Positions 16,717-24,875 of a stretch of 64,000 bases of DNA are shown one piece after another. The stretch's first letter is position 1; each line of letters begins with the position of its first letter. The stretch is taken from positions 124,001 to 188,000 of the forward strand of contig NZ_JAOWLB010000005.1 in assembly GCF_025751555.1 (NCBI RefSeq), written 5' to 3'. Source of the stretch: Ruegeria aquimaris (GTDB taxonomy: Bacteria; Pseudomonadota; Alphaproteobacteria; Rhodobacterales; Rhodobacteraceae). The notes under the pieces are model-generated. The model made no database searches and was not told where the DNA came from. It worked only from the letters and a program-made list of their open reading frames with translations. The position numbers and the translations under genes are program-made.

Positions 16717-17949
16717 ATGCATGAACGCCGGATTCCCGAATGGGTGCGCCATTCCCCCGCCCCCTCGGTGCGGGATTTCGGGTTCATCGCTGGGCTCGAG
16801 GCGGTGGTGCGCGGCATCCTGATCTCGGTGTTTCCGCTGGCCATGTACCGGGCCCTGGGCAGTGCCGAATCCGTGTCCCTGGCCTATTTCCTGATCGGCA
16901 TCCTGTCGCTGGTGGCCGGGCTGATGGTGCCCTTCCTAATCCGCTTCGTGCCGCGCCGCTGGGCCTATACCGGCGGCGCGCTCTTGTTCGTGATCGGCGC
17001 CGCGCTGGCGGTTCAGGGCACGCCCGGAGCGGTGGTCGCGGCCCTTGCCTGCAATGCGGTGGCTGCGGTGGTCTGCTTCATCTGCTTCAACGCCTATGTG
17101 CTGGATTACATCGAGCGGGTGGACCTGGGCCGGTGCGAGACCAGCCGGATGTTTTATAGCGCGATGGGCTGGACGGCGGGGCCGATGGCGGGCGTGCTGC
17201 TGATGGAGCTCTGGGCCCCTGCCCCGTTCGTGATCAGCGGCATTGCCGCGTTGCTCATGCTGGCGGTGTTCTGGATCCTGCGGATGGGTAATGGCAAGAT
17301 GATCGTCCGGGCGCGCGGCCCGGCGCGCAACCCGCTGGCCTTCCTGCCCCGGTTCTTTGCCCAGCCCCGGCTGGTGTCGGGATATCTCTTCGCCATGATC
17401 CGGTCCTGTGGCTGGTGGGTCTATGTGGTCTATCTGCCGATTTTCTCGATCGAATCGGGCATGGGCGACAAGGTGGGCGGCATCCTGCTGTCGATCACCA
17501 ACGGAATGCTGTTTCTGGCGCCGCTGATCCTGCGCTGGGTGCAGGCGCGGTCGCTGCGCAGCGCGGTGCGCACCGGGTTTGCGGGTGCCGGGCTCTGCTT
17601 TGCGTCGGCCGGGTTCCTGTCCGGCTGGCCGCCGCTGGCCGCATTTGTGCTGATGCTGGGTTCATTCTGGCTGATCGTGCTGGATATCTGCGCCGGGCTG
17701 CCGTTCCTGATGGCGGTAAAACCTTCGGAACGCACCGAGATGTCGGCGATCTATTCCAGCTATCGCGACGTGTCGGGCATCATGACGCCGGGTGCGGCCT
17801 GGCTGGTGCTGATGGTGGCGCCGGTGGCCGGCATCTTTGTGGCCGGGGGCACGGCGCTGTTTGGCGCCTTTGCCATCGCGGCCCGGTTGCACCCCCGGTT
17901 GGGACGGCCACGCCTGCCGCTGGAACCGGGATCGCTGGCCGACGCCTGA
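16717..17949 (+). CDS. major facilitator superfamily transporter
   Basis: A 410-residue protein with about 12 transmembrane segments. The first half includes SLAYFLIGILSLVAGLMVPF, and a cytoplasmic loop rich in Arg/Lys (RARGPARNPLAFLPRFFAQP) sits mid-protein. No substrate-specific motif is recognisable. About 195 bp of upstream DNA holds repeat copy 3 and then a short leader. The C-terminus converges on the ABC-2 permease gene, 8 bp away. Confidence 0.8.
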   Translation: MHERRIPEWVRHSPAPSVRDFGFIAGLEAVVRGILISVFPLAMYRALGSAESVSLAYFLIGILSLVAGLMVPFLIRFVPRRWAYTGGALLFVIGAALAVQGTPGAVVAALACNAVAAVVCFICFNAYVLDYIERVDLGRCETSRMFYSAMGWTAGPMAGVLLMELWAPAPFVISGIAALLMLAVFWILRMGNGKMIVRARGPARNPLAFLPRFFAQPRLVSGYLFAMIRSCGWWVYVVYLPIFSIESGMGDKVGGILLSITNGMLFLAPLILRWVQARSLRSAVRTGFAGAGLCFASAGFLSGWPPLAAFVLMLGSFWLIVLDICAGLPFLMAVKPSERTEMSAIYSSYRDVSGIMTPGAAWLVLMVAPVAGIFVAGGTALFGAFAIAARLHPRLGRPRLPLEPGSLADA

Positions 17950-17957
17950 ACCGGGCC

Positions 17958-18764
17958 TCAGGCCTTGAGCCTGTACCCTGTCCTGAGCATTGACCAGGCC
18001 AGCAGGCAGACCGCAAACGTCGCCGCCAGGCAGACCGCCGCGCCCAGGGCGGGCGAGCTGTCCGAGGCGCCGATCACCGCGAAACGCAGCCCGTCGATGA
18101 GGTAGAAGACCGGATTGGCATGGGTCAGCGCCCGCAGGGCAGGCGGCAGCACCTCGACCGAATAAAACGTGCCGGACAGGAACGCCAGCGGCGTGACGAT
18201 GAAATTGGTGATCGCCGCCATCTGGTCGAACTTGTTGGCGAAAATCCCCGCAACCAGCCCCAGCGCGCCCATGAAGGCCGCCCCGAGCGCCGCATAGAAC
18301 AGAGCCAGGACCGGGTGTTGCGGCACCAGCCCCAGCACCAGCGCAAGCGCCACGGCAATGGCCAGCGCCACGATCACGCCGCGCGCCACCGCGCCGGCCA
18401 GATAGCCCAGCAGGATCTCGAACGGCGAAAGCGGCGGCATCAGCGTATCAACGATGTTGCCCTGCACCTTGGAGATCACCACCGAGGAGGAGGTATTGGC
18501 AAAGGCGTTCTGGATCACCGTCATCATCAGGATGCCGGGCGCCAGAAAGTGCAGAAACGGCACCCCCATCACCGAACCCCGGCCAGACCCGACCGCAAGC
18601 GTGAAGATCATCAGGAACAGCCCCGCAGTCACCAGCGGAGCAAGCAGGGTCTGGGTCCAGACCACGAGAAACCGCATCACCTCACGCGCCGCTAGAGTAT
18701 AGAGTCCCAGCCAGTTGACGCGTCCGAAGCGGCGCACACCGGGTTCGACTGTCCTGCCGTCCAT
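17958..18764 (-). CDS. ABC-2 type transporter permease
   Basis: A 268-residue protein with six membrane segments of the ABC-2 class (YadH/NodJ-like). It has the loop SKVQGNIVDTLMPPLSPFEILLG and the conserved ...FLSGTFYSVEVLPP... segment before the last helices. The start is ATG 18764 behind AGGAGA; the open frame upstream runs antisense through gcrA. No ATPase gene is adjacent, so its partner lies outside the window or is the KpsT-like ATPase 5.4 kb away. The substrate is unknown. It is divergent from gcrA. Confidence 0.85.
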   Translation of the reverse strand: MDGRTVEPGVRRFGRVNWLGLYTLAAREVMRFLVVWTQTLLAPLVTAGLFLMIFTLAVGSGRGSVMGVPFLHFLAPGILMMTVIQNAFANTSSSVVISKVQGNIVDTLMPPLSPFEILLGYLAGAVARGVIVALAIAVALALVLGLVPQHPVLALFYAALGAAFMGALGLVAGIFANKFDQMAAITNFIVTPLAFLSGTFYSVEVLPPALRALTHANPVFYLIDGLRFAVIGASDSSPALGAAVCLAATFAVCLLAWSMLRTGYRLKA

Positions 18765-18896
18765 GTCATTCTCCTGTCGTGATCCGATTCGAAGTGCCTT
18801 GTAACTCGGGCAACAGTGACTAGAATAGGGCGCTGAGACGAATTCCGGAGGCGGCCGCAGCGCATGGGGCCGCTTTCCCGCTTTTGAGAGGCTGAC

Positions 18897-19502
18897 ATGT
18901 CCTGGACTGACGAGCGCGTTGAACTGCTCAAGAAAATGTGGAGCGATGGCCAGTCGGCCAGCCAGATCGCCAAGGAGCTGGGTGGTGTGACCCGCAATGC
19001 GGTGATCGGCAAGGTCCACCGTCTGGGCCTGTCGAACCGCACCGCCGGTGCGGCACCGACCCCGGCCCCGGGTAAGCCCGAGGCCAAGGACAAGCCGACG
19101 GCAGCCGCTCCCAAGGTCGAGGCAAAGCCCAAGCCCGCGCCCCGGACCGAACCGGCCCGGCCCGTCGCAGCGGCCCCCGCCGCCGAGGCACAGCCCGCCG
19201 AGGCAAAGCCGATCCCGCCGCGCAAGCAGATCATTCCGGCCGGCCAGCCGCTGCCGCCGCAGCCCTCGGCCAACGAGATCAGCCCCGAGGCGCTGGCCAA
19301 GGTCAACGAGATCGAAAAGAAGGCAAAGAAGCTGACGCTGATGGAACTGACCGAGCGGACCTGCAAATGGCCCGTTGGCGATCCGGCGACCGAGGATTTC
19401 TGGTTCTGCGGCCTGCCGGTGCAGCAGGGCAAACCCTATTGCGAGGCGCATGTCGGCGTGGCCTTCCAGCCGATGAGCGCCCGTCGCGACCGACGCCGCT
19501 GA
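18897..19502 (+). CDS. gcrA: GcrA cell cycle regulator
   Basis: A 201-residue protein with the GcrA N-terminus (MSWTDERVELLKKMWSDGQS) and HTH KELGGVTRNAVIGKVHRLGL. A Pro/Ala/Lys-rich disordered linker (about residues 50-115) leads to the C-terminal part with TCKWPVGDP and FWFCGLPVQQGKPYCEAH. In Caulobacter, GcrA binds sigma-70 holoenzyme and stimulates promoters with methylated GANTC sites. It therefore points to a CtrA/CcrM-type cell cycle circuit in this organism. It is slightly longer than the Caulobacter protein because of the linker. Confidence 0.96.
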   Translation: MSWTDERVELLKKMWSDGQSASQIAKELGGVTRNAVIGKVHRLGLSNRTAGAAPTPAPGKPEAKDKPTAAAPKVEAKPKPAPRTEPARPVAAAPAAEAQPAEAKPIPPRKQIIPAGQPLPPQPSANEISPEALAKVNEIEKKAKKLTLMELTERTCKWPVGDPATEDFWFCGLPVQQGKPYCEAHVGVAFQPMSARRDRRR

Positions 19503-19531
19503 GAAACAGCGCGGTTCGGAATGAAACAGGC

Positions 19532-19549
19532 CCGGGACAGGCGTCCCGG
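19532..19549 (+). terminator. hairpin after gcrA
   Basis: CCGGGAC/GTCCCGG stems with a 4-base loop lie 30 bases after the gcrA stop, in the gap between converging genes. No T-run follows, so this may be a factor-assisted or weak terminator. Confidence 0.4.
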
Positions 19550-19583
19550 ACCGTCACTCGTCACACAAACGCGTTTCGCGCCG

Positions 19584-20108
19584 TCAGTTCTTGATCGGCG
19601 CCGCAGAGGTGAAATCGGGGATCACGCTGGTCGAGGCGGCCTTGGTCTCGATCCCCGGCCAATTGCCATCGGCCTTGTTGATGTTGCCGGGAATGTCCTC
19701 TTCCCAGAAGCCGACAACATTCTTGGTGATGTTCAGGTAGAGCTTGTCATCGACGATGCGCCACAGGTTCGGGTTGCCCGGCACCTTGCCCCCCTTGGAC
19801 ACGCCATAGGCACAGTGGCCGTCGAACTGCGGCGCGTAGAAGGTCGGGTTGGCCAGGAACTTGTCGCGGTTCTCTTCGGTCGCAAAGGCCCAGATCGCAC
19901 CGTTCCAGTCGGCGGTGATCGAGGCCTTGCCCTGGACGCCCTGCGGCTGGCTTTGACCGATCGTCGACTGAGCCAGCCCGCGATAGGCGACGACGTCATA
20001 GCCCGACACCGCATATCCGGTGCCGTCGACATATTGCTCGCCCGCAAAGACAGGCAAGGCCAGCGCGGTAACGGCGGCCGTGGCGAGGGCAAAAACGAAA
20101 CGTTTCAT
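19584..20108 (-). CDS. exported YHS-domain protein
   Basis: 174 residues. The signal peptide MKRFVFALATAAVTALALPV ends near VFAGEQ. The mature part carries a YHS-type fold: TGYAVSGYDVVAYRGL, then IWAFATEENRDKFLANPTFYAPQFDGHCAYG, the latter being the YHS core with a Cys. A YHS domain is a small metal-binding module; many periplasmic homologues are of unknown function. The start is ATG 20108 behind GGAAGGA. It is convergent with gcrA and divergent from the yghU-like gene. Confidence 0.85.
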   Translation of the reverse strand: MKRFVFALATAAVTALALPVFAGEQYVDGTGYAVSGYDVVAYRGLAQSTIGQSQPQGVQGKASITADWNGAIWAFATEENRDKFLANPTFYAPQFDGHCAYGVSKGGKVPGNPNLWRIVDDKLYLNITKNVVGFWEEDIPGNINKADGNWPGIETKAASTSVIPDFTSAAPIKN

Positions 20109-20339
20109 CAACGGGTCCTTCCGTATGTGTCATGGCCGCATGCCGCGGCCTCGTCCCAGAGATTATCCCCGCCCGAACGGTTTCGCAGCGGGCCTCGCGC
20201 GGGTGTGAGCGAGAACGAGATTTTGTGATTGCCAGTCAGGGGAATGTTTCAATTCCGCGTGACATCCCGACGTCAGAACACTCGTCCCTTGTGTCTTTGG
20301 CGGGGTTGGACTTTGTTGGCCGAAACATTAGCTGAAAGG

Positions 20340-20361
20340 CGTCAGGGGTCCGGCCCCGACG
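20340..20361 (+). promoter_or_regulatory. leader hairpin before the YghU-type gene
   Basis: CGTC-A-GGGG, loop TCCGG, CCCC-GACG: an 8-bp stem with one bulged base, ending 19 bases before the start codon and just before the ribosome site. It could affect translation or transcript stability. No sequence family is recognised. Confidence 0.35.
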
Positions 20362-20380
20362 TAAGCGAGGAAGGTCTCTC

Positions 20381-21259
20381 ATGAGTGAACCATCAAACTA
20401 TACCCCGCCCCGCGTCTGGACCTGGGACAAGGAAAACGGCGGCCAGTTCGCCAATATCAACCGTCCCATCGCGGGCGCGACCCATGACAAGGCGCTTCCG
20501 GTCGGCAAGCATCCGTTCCAGCTTTACTCGCTGGGCACGCCCAATGGGGTCAAGGTAACGGTGATGTTCGAGGAACTGCTGGCCGCGGGTCATGCGGGTG
20601 CCGAATACGATGCCTGGCTGATCAATATCAGCGACGGCGATCAGTTCGGATCGGGCTTTGTCGATGTGAATCCCAACTCCAAGATCCCGGCCCTGCTCGA
20701 CCGCTCTGGCCCGGAGCCGGTCCGGGTGTTCGAAAGCGCCTCGATCCTGTTCCATCTGGCGGAGAAATTCGGCGCCTTCCTGCCCGCAAGCGGCGCGGCC
20801 CGGACCGAGGTGATGAACTGGCTGTTCTGGCAGATGGGTAGCGCGCCCTATCTGGGCGGCGGGTTTGGCCATTTCTATGCCTATGCGCCGGAGAAGTTCG
20901 AATATCCGATCAACCGCTTTGCCATGGAGGTCAAGCGTCAGCTGGACGTGCTGGACCGGCAACTGGCACATAGAGCCTTCATCGCGGGCGAGGAGTATTC
21001 CATCGCCGATATGGCAATCTGGCCGTGGTATGGGCAGCTGGTGCTGGGCCGGGCCTATAACGCGGCCGAGTTCCTGGACGCCGAAAGCTATACCCATGTG
21101 ATGCGATGGGCGCGCGAACTGGATGCCCGCCCCGGCGTCAGCCGTGGCCGTATGGTCAACCGCGTCTCGGGCGAGCCGAAATACCAGTTGCGCGAACGCC
21201 ATGACGCCAGCGATTTCGACACCCGCACCCAGGACAAGCTGGAACCGAACCCAAGCTGA
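20381..21259 (+). CDS. yghU: glutathione-dependent disulfide-bond oxidoreductase, YghU type
   Basis: A 292-residue GST of the YghU class. A characteristic N-terminal extension (TPPRVWTWDKENGG, then NRPIAGATHDKALPVGKHP) precedes the thioredoxin-fold domain, which starts at QLYSLGTPNGVKVTV. NPNSKIPALLD carries the cis-Pro and FESASILFHLAEKF the glutathione contact. The helical domain contains the YSIADMAIWPWYG N-cap. YghU uses bound glutathione to reduce disulfides such as 2-hydroxyethyl disulfide. The ribosome site AGGAAGG lies before ATG 20381. Single gene. Confidence 0.93.
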   Translation: MSEPSNYTPPRVWTWDKENGGQFANINRPIAGATHDKALPVGKHPFQLYSLGTPNGVKVTVMFEELLAAGHAGAEYDAWLINISDGDQFGSGFVDVNPNSKIPALLDRSGPEPVRVFESASILFHLAEKFGAFLPASGAARTEVMNWLFWQMGSAPYLGGGFGHFYAYAPEKFEYPINRFAMEVKRQLDVLDRQLAHRAFIAGEEYSIADMAIWPWYGQLVLGRAYNAAEFLDAESYTHVMRWARELDARPGVSRGRMVNRVSGEPKYQLRERHDASDFDTRTQDKLEPNPS

Positions 21260-21368
21260 GCCAACGGGCGCCCGAAGATGCGTGGCATTTTAGTAAAATA
21301 CCACGCAGAATCAGGACCTTCTGCTCCCTCGGCCCGGTCGCCAAAACGCCCGCTGTGTGTCAGATCAC

Positions 21369-21404
21369 AAGACCGGACCGCACCCTGATGCGGCCCGGTC
21401 TTTT
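21369..21404 (+). terminator. strong rho-independent terminator or leader attenuator
   Basis: The stems are 14 bases each (21369-21382 and 21389-21402) with a single A.C mismatch, a 6-base loop CCCTGA, and then TTTTCGTTTCG. It lies 110 bases after the yghU-type gene and 119 bases before the next start. It can end the former transcript or act as a leader attenuator of the latter. Confidence 0.65.
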
Positions 21405-21522
21405 CGTTTCGAAATCGGCGAAAATCGCGCGCAGCCCGGCGTTGAGCGGCGGGGCCGATCCGATCATCCCTGTGGTACGGCGCAACGACGCGTCGTTGGT
21501 CAAGAGTTTCAGGAGATACCAT

Positions 21523-22530
21523 ATGAACATGGCGATGACACAGGACCTGCCCTGCATGCTGCTCGATGCGGGCGCGGATTTTTCCTATTCGGTCTTTGGC
21601 TGGACCGTGACGACCCCGCCCCCCAGTCCGAGCGGCGATGGCATCTTTGCCCAGAGTCCGACCACACCGGCGCTGCTTCAGAACGCCAGCTCGCAGATGG
21701 TGCCGCCGCAATCCATCGCCTTCAACACTGCCAACCCCTCGCGTACCGCGCTGTTCAGCATGCCGCTCTACAACGGGTTCGCGCCCTCGACCGGGTTCTG
21801 GAACCTGCAATCGGGCGGCAGCGCCAATTTCGCGCTGCAACTGGCCGAGGCGACCAATGTCACCCTGACCGTGACCTGTGCCGGGGTGGCGAACCCCAAC
21901 ACCATCGGCAGCCAGAGTTATATCAGCGTCTCGGTCAACGGGCAGCAGGTGGCATCCAACCAGTTCGTCGCCAATCAGAACTGGCATGACGAAACCTTTG
22001 TGCTGGATACCGCCAAGATGGTGCAGGGCGAAAACACCATCGTGATCTCGGACAGCGGCCAGCAGGGGCTGTGGATCACCGCCGTGGGCGTCAGCACCGC
22101 CGATGTGCCGATCAGCGCCAGCTATTTCTGGCAGCAGATCGGCGCGGGAGAACTGAACCCAGGCAATACCTATAACCGCTCGATTGCAGTGACCTCGGGC
22201 AATACCAGCACCGATACCGAGACCGACAGTTTTGCCGAGACGCTGGGCCTGACCGTGGGCATTGGCGGCGGCGGCATCGACAAGGCGCTGTTCGGGATCA
22301 GCGCGCAACTCTCGACCTCGTTCACCCATACCTCGACCACGGCGCACAGCCTGGCAATCAGCCAGCAGACCACGTCGAGCTATGGCGTCAACATCACGCC
22401 GCCGGGCGCGGACAAGGTAACGTTCCAGGTCTGGCAGCTCTGCCTGCAATACGAGGCCAACGGCAGCCTGCTGACCCAGGCGCTGGGACCGAATGACGGC
22501 CCGATCGTGATCACGCAATACCCGGCCTGA
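21523..22530 (+). CDS. putative aerolysin-like beta-pore-forming protein with N-terminal beta-sandwich
   Basis: 335 residues, with no close family recognised. Residues 1 to about 195 look like an all-beta ligand-binding sandwich: GSANFALQLAEATNVTLTV, SYISVSVNGQQVASNQF, and MVQGENTIVISD followed by GLWITAVGVS. Residues about 196-335 are very rich in Ser/Thr with alternating polarity: YNRSIAVTSGNTSTDTETD, a GIGGGG turn, LSTSFTHTSTTAHSLAIS, then YGVNITPPGADKVTFQVWQL. This two-strand hairpin plus 'v.ppG..vt...' ending resembles the aerolysin/ETX-MTX2 pore module. No signal peptide is visible. The start is ATG 21523 behind AGGAG. Toxin function is an inference. Confidence 0.5.
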   Translation: MNMAMTQDLPCMLLDAGADFSYSVFGWTVTTPPPSPSGDGIFAQSPTTPALLQNASSQMVPPQSIAFNTANPSRTALFSMPLYNGFAPSTGFWNLQSGGSANFALQLAEATNVTLTVTCAGVANPNTIGSQSYISVSVNGQQVASNQFVANQNWHDETFVLDTAKMVQGENTIVISDSGQQGLWITAVGVSTADVPISASYFWQQIGAGELNPGNTYNRSIAVTSGNTSTDTETDSFAETLGLTVGIGGGGIDKALFGISAQLSTSFTHTSTTAHSLAISQQTTSSYGVNITPPGADKVTFQVWQLCLQYEANGSLLTQALGPNDGPIVITQYPA

Positions 22531-22545
22531 CCGGGCCGCGCCGCC

Positions 22546-23325
22546 CTATTTCAAACGGGGCGGCGCATCCGGGTCCATGCCAGGCGCCGCAGGGCCGCGC
22601 GGCGGTTCGGGCGGTTCGGGCAGATCGAAGCGCAGCCCCACCCGGCCCAGGGTGGCGGCCATCGCATCCGAAGCCGCGAAGAACCCAACATCCATCATCC
22701 CGGCCTCGACCCCGGAAAAGGTCAGCGCCTCGGACGCGGCCTTGGCCAGCGCGGGTTCGGCCCCGTCGCGGGCATCGACAAAGCCCAGGAGATGGCCGCG
22801 CCCGCCATCCTGATAGACGACACCGGCCAGATAGGCCCCCTGCGCCAGACCGGCGGCGGTGACCAGCTTGGCATCGAGCGCGGACAGCAGCGCCTCGGGC
22901 AGGCCGCCCGGCGCGGTCACCTCGGTGATGCGCGCCTCGATCTGGTCGGGGCTATGGCCCAGCGTCTCTGCCAGCCAGCCCAGCGCCTCGGCCGGGATCA
23001 GCATGGCCGAGGGCGCCACATCGAGGTTCAGCCCCAGCCCGACCCCCTGCCCGGCCAGCATCGCCGCCAGCACCCGGCCCGACAGGGCGGCATAGGGGGC
23101 GGGACGGCCGGTAAAGGCGGCCAGCCGATCCTCGCGGTCAAAGGCCAGCACGAAGCGGCCATCGACCAGGTCGAACATCTCGGGCGACAGGTTCTCGCCA
23201 CGCGCCTCTTCCGTCAGGAGCAGGAACAGCTCGGCATCGCCCAGCCGCTCGAAGAAGCGCAGGCGGGCGTTATCGCTGGTCTCCATCTCCGCATGGGCGC
23301 GGTCAATCGGTGTTTCCGGGGTCAT
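22546..23325 (-). CDS. SseB-family protein
   Basis: 259 residues matching the SseB N-terminal domain in residues about 3-125: TPETPIDRAHAEM, RLRFFERLGDAELFLLL, and LVDGRFVLAFDREDRLAAFTG. The second half (about 130-240) is a less conserved alpha/beta region, followed by a Pro-rich tail (PEPPEPPRGPAAPGM). The role of SseB proteins is poorly defined (enhanced serine sensitivity in E. coli). It overlaps the upstream uracil-DNA glycosylase-like gene by 23 bp, so the two are translationally coupled. Confidence 0.8.
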   Translation of the reverse strand: MTPETPIDRAHAEMETSDNARLRFFERLGDAELFLLLTEEARGENLSPEMFDLVDGRFVLAFDREDRLAAFTGRPAPYAALSGRVLAAMLAGQGVGLGLNLDVAPSAMLIPAEALGWLAETLGHSPDQIEARITEVTAPGGLPEALLSALDAKLVTAAGLAQGAYLAGVVYQDGGRGHLLGFVDARDGAEPALAKAASEALTFSGVEAGMMDVGFFAASDAMAATLGRVGLRFDLPEPPEPPRGPAAPGMDPDAPPRLK

Positions 23326-23932
23326 GCAGCACCTCCTTGACCCGCGCTCGCAGGACCGGCAGCAGCTCGGCCTCGAACCACGGGTTCTTCTTCAGCCATC
23401 CCGTATTGCGCCAGGACGGATGAGGCAAGGCAAAGACGCGCGGCGCATGGTCCCGCCAGGCGGCGACGGTTTCCGTCACGGGACCGCGCGCGCCGAGGTG
23501 GTAGCGATGCGCATGGCCACCGACCAGCACGGTCAGCGGCATGTCGCCCAGTTCGCCCATCACCCGATTGTGCCAGGTGCGACCACAAACCGGCGGCGGC
23601 GGCAGGTCGGACCCCTTATTGTCGTATCCCGGGAAACAAAAGGCCATTGGCACAACCGCCACGCGAGCCAGATCATAGAATGTGGTCTCGTCGATCCCCA
23701 GCCAGTCGCGCAACCGATCGCCCGAGGGATCGGTGAAGGGGCGGCCCGACTCGTGCACGCGTGCACCCGGCGCCTGCCCGGCGATCAAGAGCCGCGCGCC
23801 GGGCCGGAACCAGACCACGGGGCGCGGCGCATGCGCGGTCGCCGTTGCTGCAAAGCGCTCGGCGCACAGGCGGCAGGTCCGGATCTCGGTGACCAGTGCG
23901 GTTTCGGGCGGTCCGTTTGCGGTGTCTTGCAT
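23303..23932 (-). CDS. uracil-DNA glycosylase superfamily protein
   Basis: 209 residues with the UDG fold landmarks: GQAPGARVHESGRPF (motif 1, about 52-66), which lacks the usual catalytic Asp of family 1, and ALPHPSWRN (motif 2 His, about 168-176). An N-terminal CRLC (20-23) and downstream Cys could form part of an Fe-S site, as in family 4/5 enzymes, but the full four-Cys set is not clear. It probably removes uracil or other bases from DNA. First gene of a two-gene unit with the SseB-like gene. About 260 bp upstream holds no gene. Confidence 0.8.
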   Translation of the reverse strand: MQDTANGPPETALVTEIRTCRLCAERFAATATAHAPRPVVWFRPGARLLIAGQAPGARVHESGRPFTDPSGDRLRDWLGIDETTFYDLARVAVVPMAFCFPGYDNKGSDLPPPPVCGRTWHNRVMGELGDMPLTVLVGGHAHRYHLGARGPVTETVAAWRDHAPRVFALPHPSWRNTGWLKKNPWFEAELLPVLRARVKEVLHDPGNTD

Positions 23933-24194
23933 CCTGGCTCACAAGGTTGGGGACGTTGCATATAGTTAACGGCGGCGGTTGGGGTTCCACCAGACCGGCC
24001 TGCTGACGATCTGGTGAACATGAAGGCGGCGATTTGAACCCGATTTCCGGTGAACAATGCCGAATGCGCATTGAAGTTTTGTTTCATATTTCGACATAAT
24101 GTGGCCCAAATCCCCCGGTATTCGGTCAAGAACCTCTTTCCAGTGGGGGCCGGGCCTGCGTCAAACGGCGCCGAGACCCGCAAGACCAAAAACG

Positions 24195-24875
24195 ATGGGC
24201 CGCAGCAGACAGCAGATGCTTGAATTCGAGAACGTCAGCAAATCCTTTTGGACCGGATCACAGCGCAAGGTGATCCTGGACCGGGTGTCGTTCCGGGTCG
24301 AGCTGGGCAAGTCTCTGGGGGTGTTGGCGCCAAATGGCACCGGCAAGACGACCCTGATCAACATGATGGCCGGGCTGGAGAAACCCGACGAAGGGGTGAT
24401 CCGCCGCAGCTGCAACATCTCGTTCCCGCTGGGGTTCATGGGGGGCGTCGTGGGCCGGTTGTCGGCGATGGAGAACGCGCGCTATATCGCCCGCCTCTAT
24501 GGCATGGACCCCGACTATATCGAGGCCTATTGCCGGTGGCTCTGCGGTCTGGGCGAGTATTTCGATCAGCCGCTGGGAACTTATTCCTCGGGCATGCGGG
24601 CGCGGTTTTCCTTTGCGCTGATGCTGGCGCTGGATTTCGACATGTACCTGATTGACGAGGGCATGCCCGCCTCGACCGATGTGGAATTCAACAAGAAGGC
24701 AGGCGCGATCCTGGAAGAGCGCCTGCGCACCACGACCATCGTGATCGTCTCGCACCAGCCCGCCACGCTGGAAAAGTTCGCCCGCCAGGCCGCTGTTCTG
24801 ATGCACGGTCAGTTGCATATGTTTGACTCGTTGGAAGAAGCGAAACAGCTCTATGATTACCAAACCCAAGGCTAA
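24195..24875 (+). CDS. capsular polysaccharide ABC transporter ATP-binding protein, KpsT-like
   Basis: 226 residues from the ATG chosen at 24195. MLEFENVSKSFWTGSQ (ATG 24216) is a credible alternative start that matches KpsT better. The ATPase landmarks are Walker A LAPNGTGKTT, where the usual first Gly is Ala, signature YSSGMRARF, Walker B DMYLIDEGMP, and a switch His in IVIVSHQP. The short, CPSC2-type layout fits polysaccharide exporters. Its stop lies inside the kpsE-like gene, so the two are coupled. The cognate KpsM permease is not in the operon. Confidence 0.88.
   Translation: MGRSRQQMLEFENVSKSFWTGSQRKVILDRVSFRVELGKSLGVLAPNGTGKTTLINMMAGLEKPDEGVIRRSCNISFPLGFMGGVVGRLSAMENARYIARLYGMDPDYIEAYCRWLCGLGEYFDQPLGTYSSGMRARFSFALMLALDFDMYLIDEGMPASTDVEFNKKAGAILEERLRTTTIVIVSHQPATLEKFARQAAVLMHGQLHMFDSLEEAKQLYDYQTQG

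Noticed and set aside
18786-18790. GATTC (GANTC methylation site) in the gcrA promoter region
   Set aside because: Relevant to CcrM/GcrA biology, but a GANTC site is expected by chance about every few hundred bases here, so one site is not evidence.
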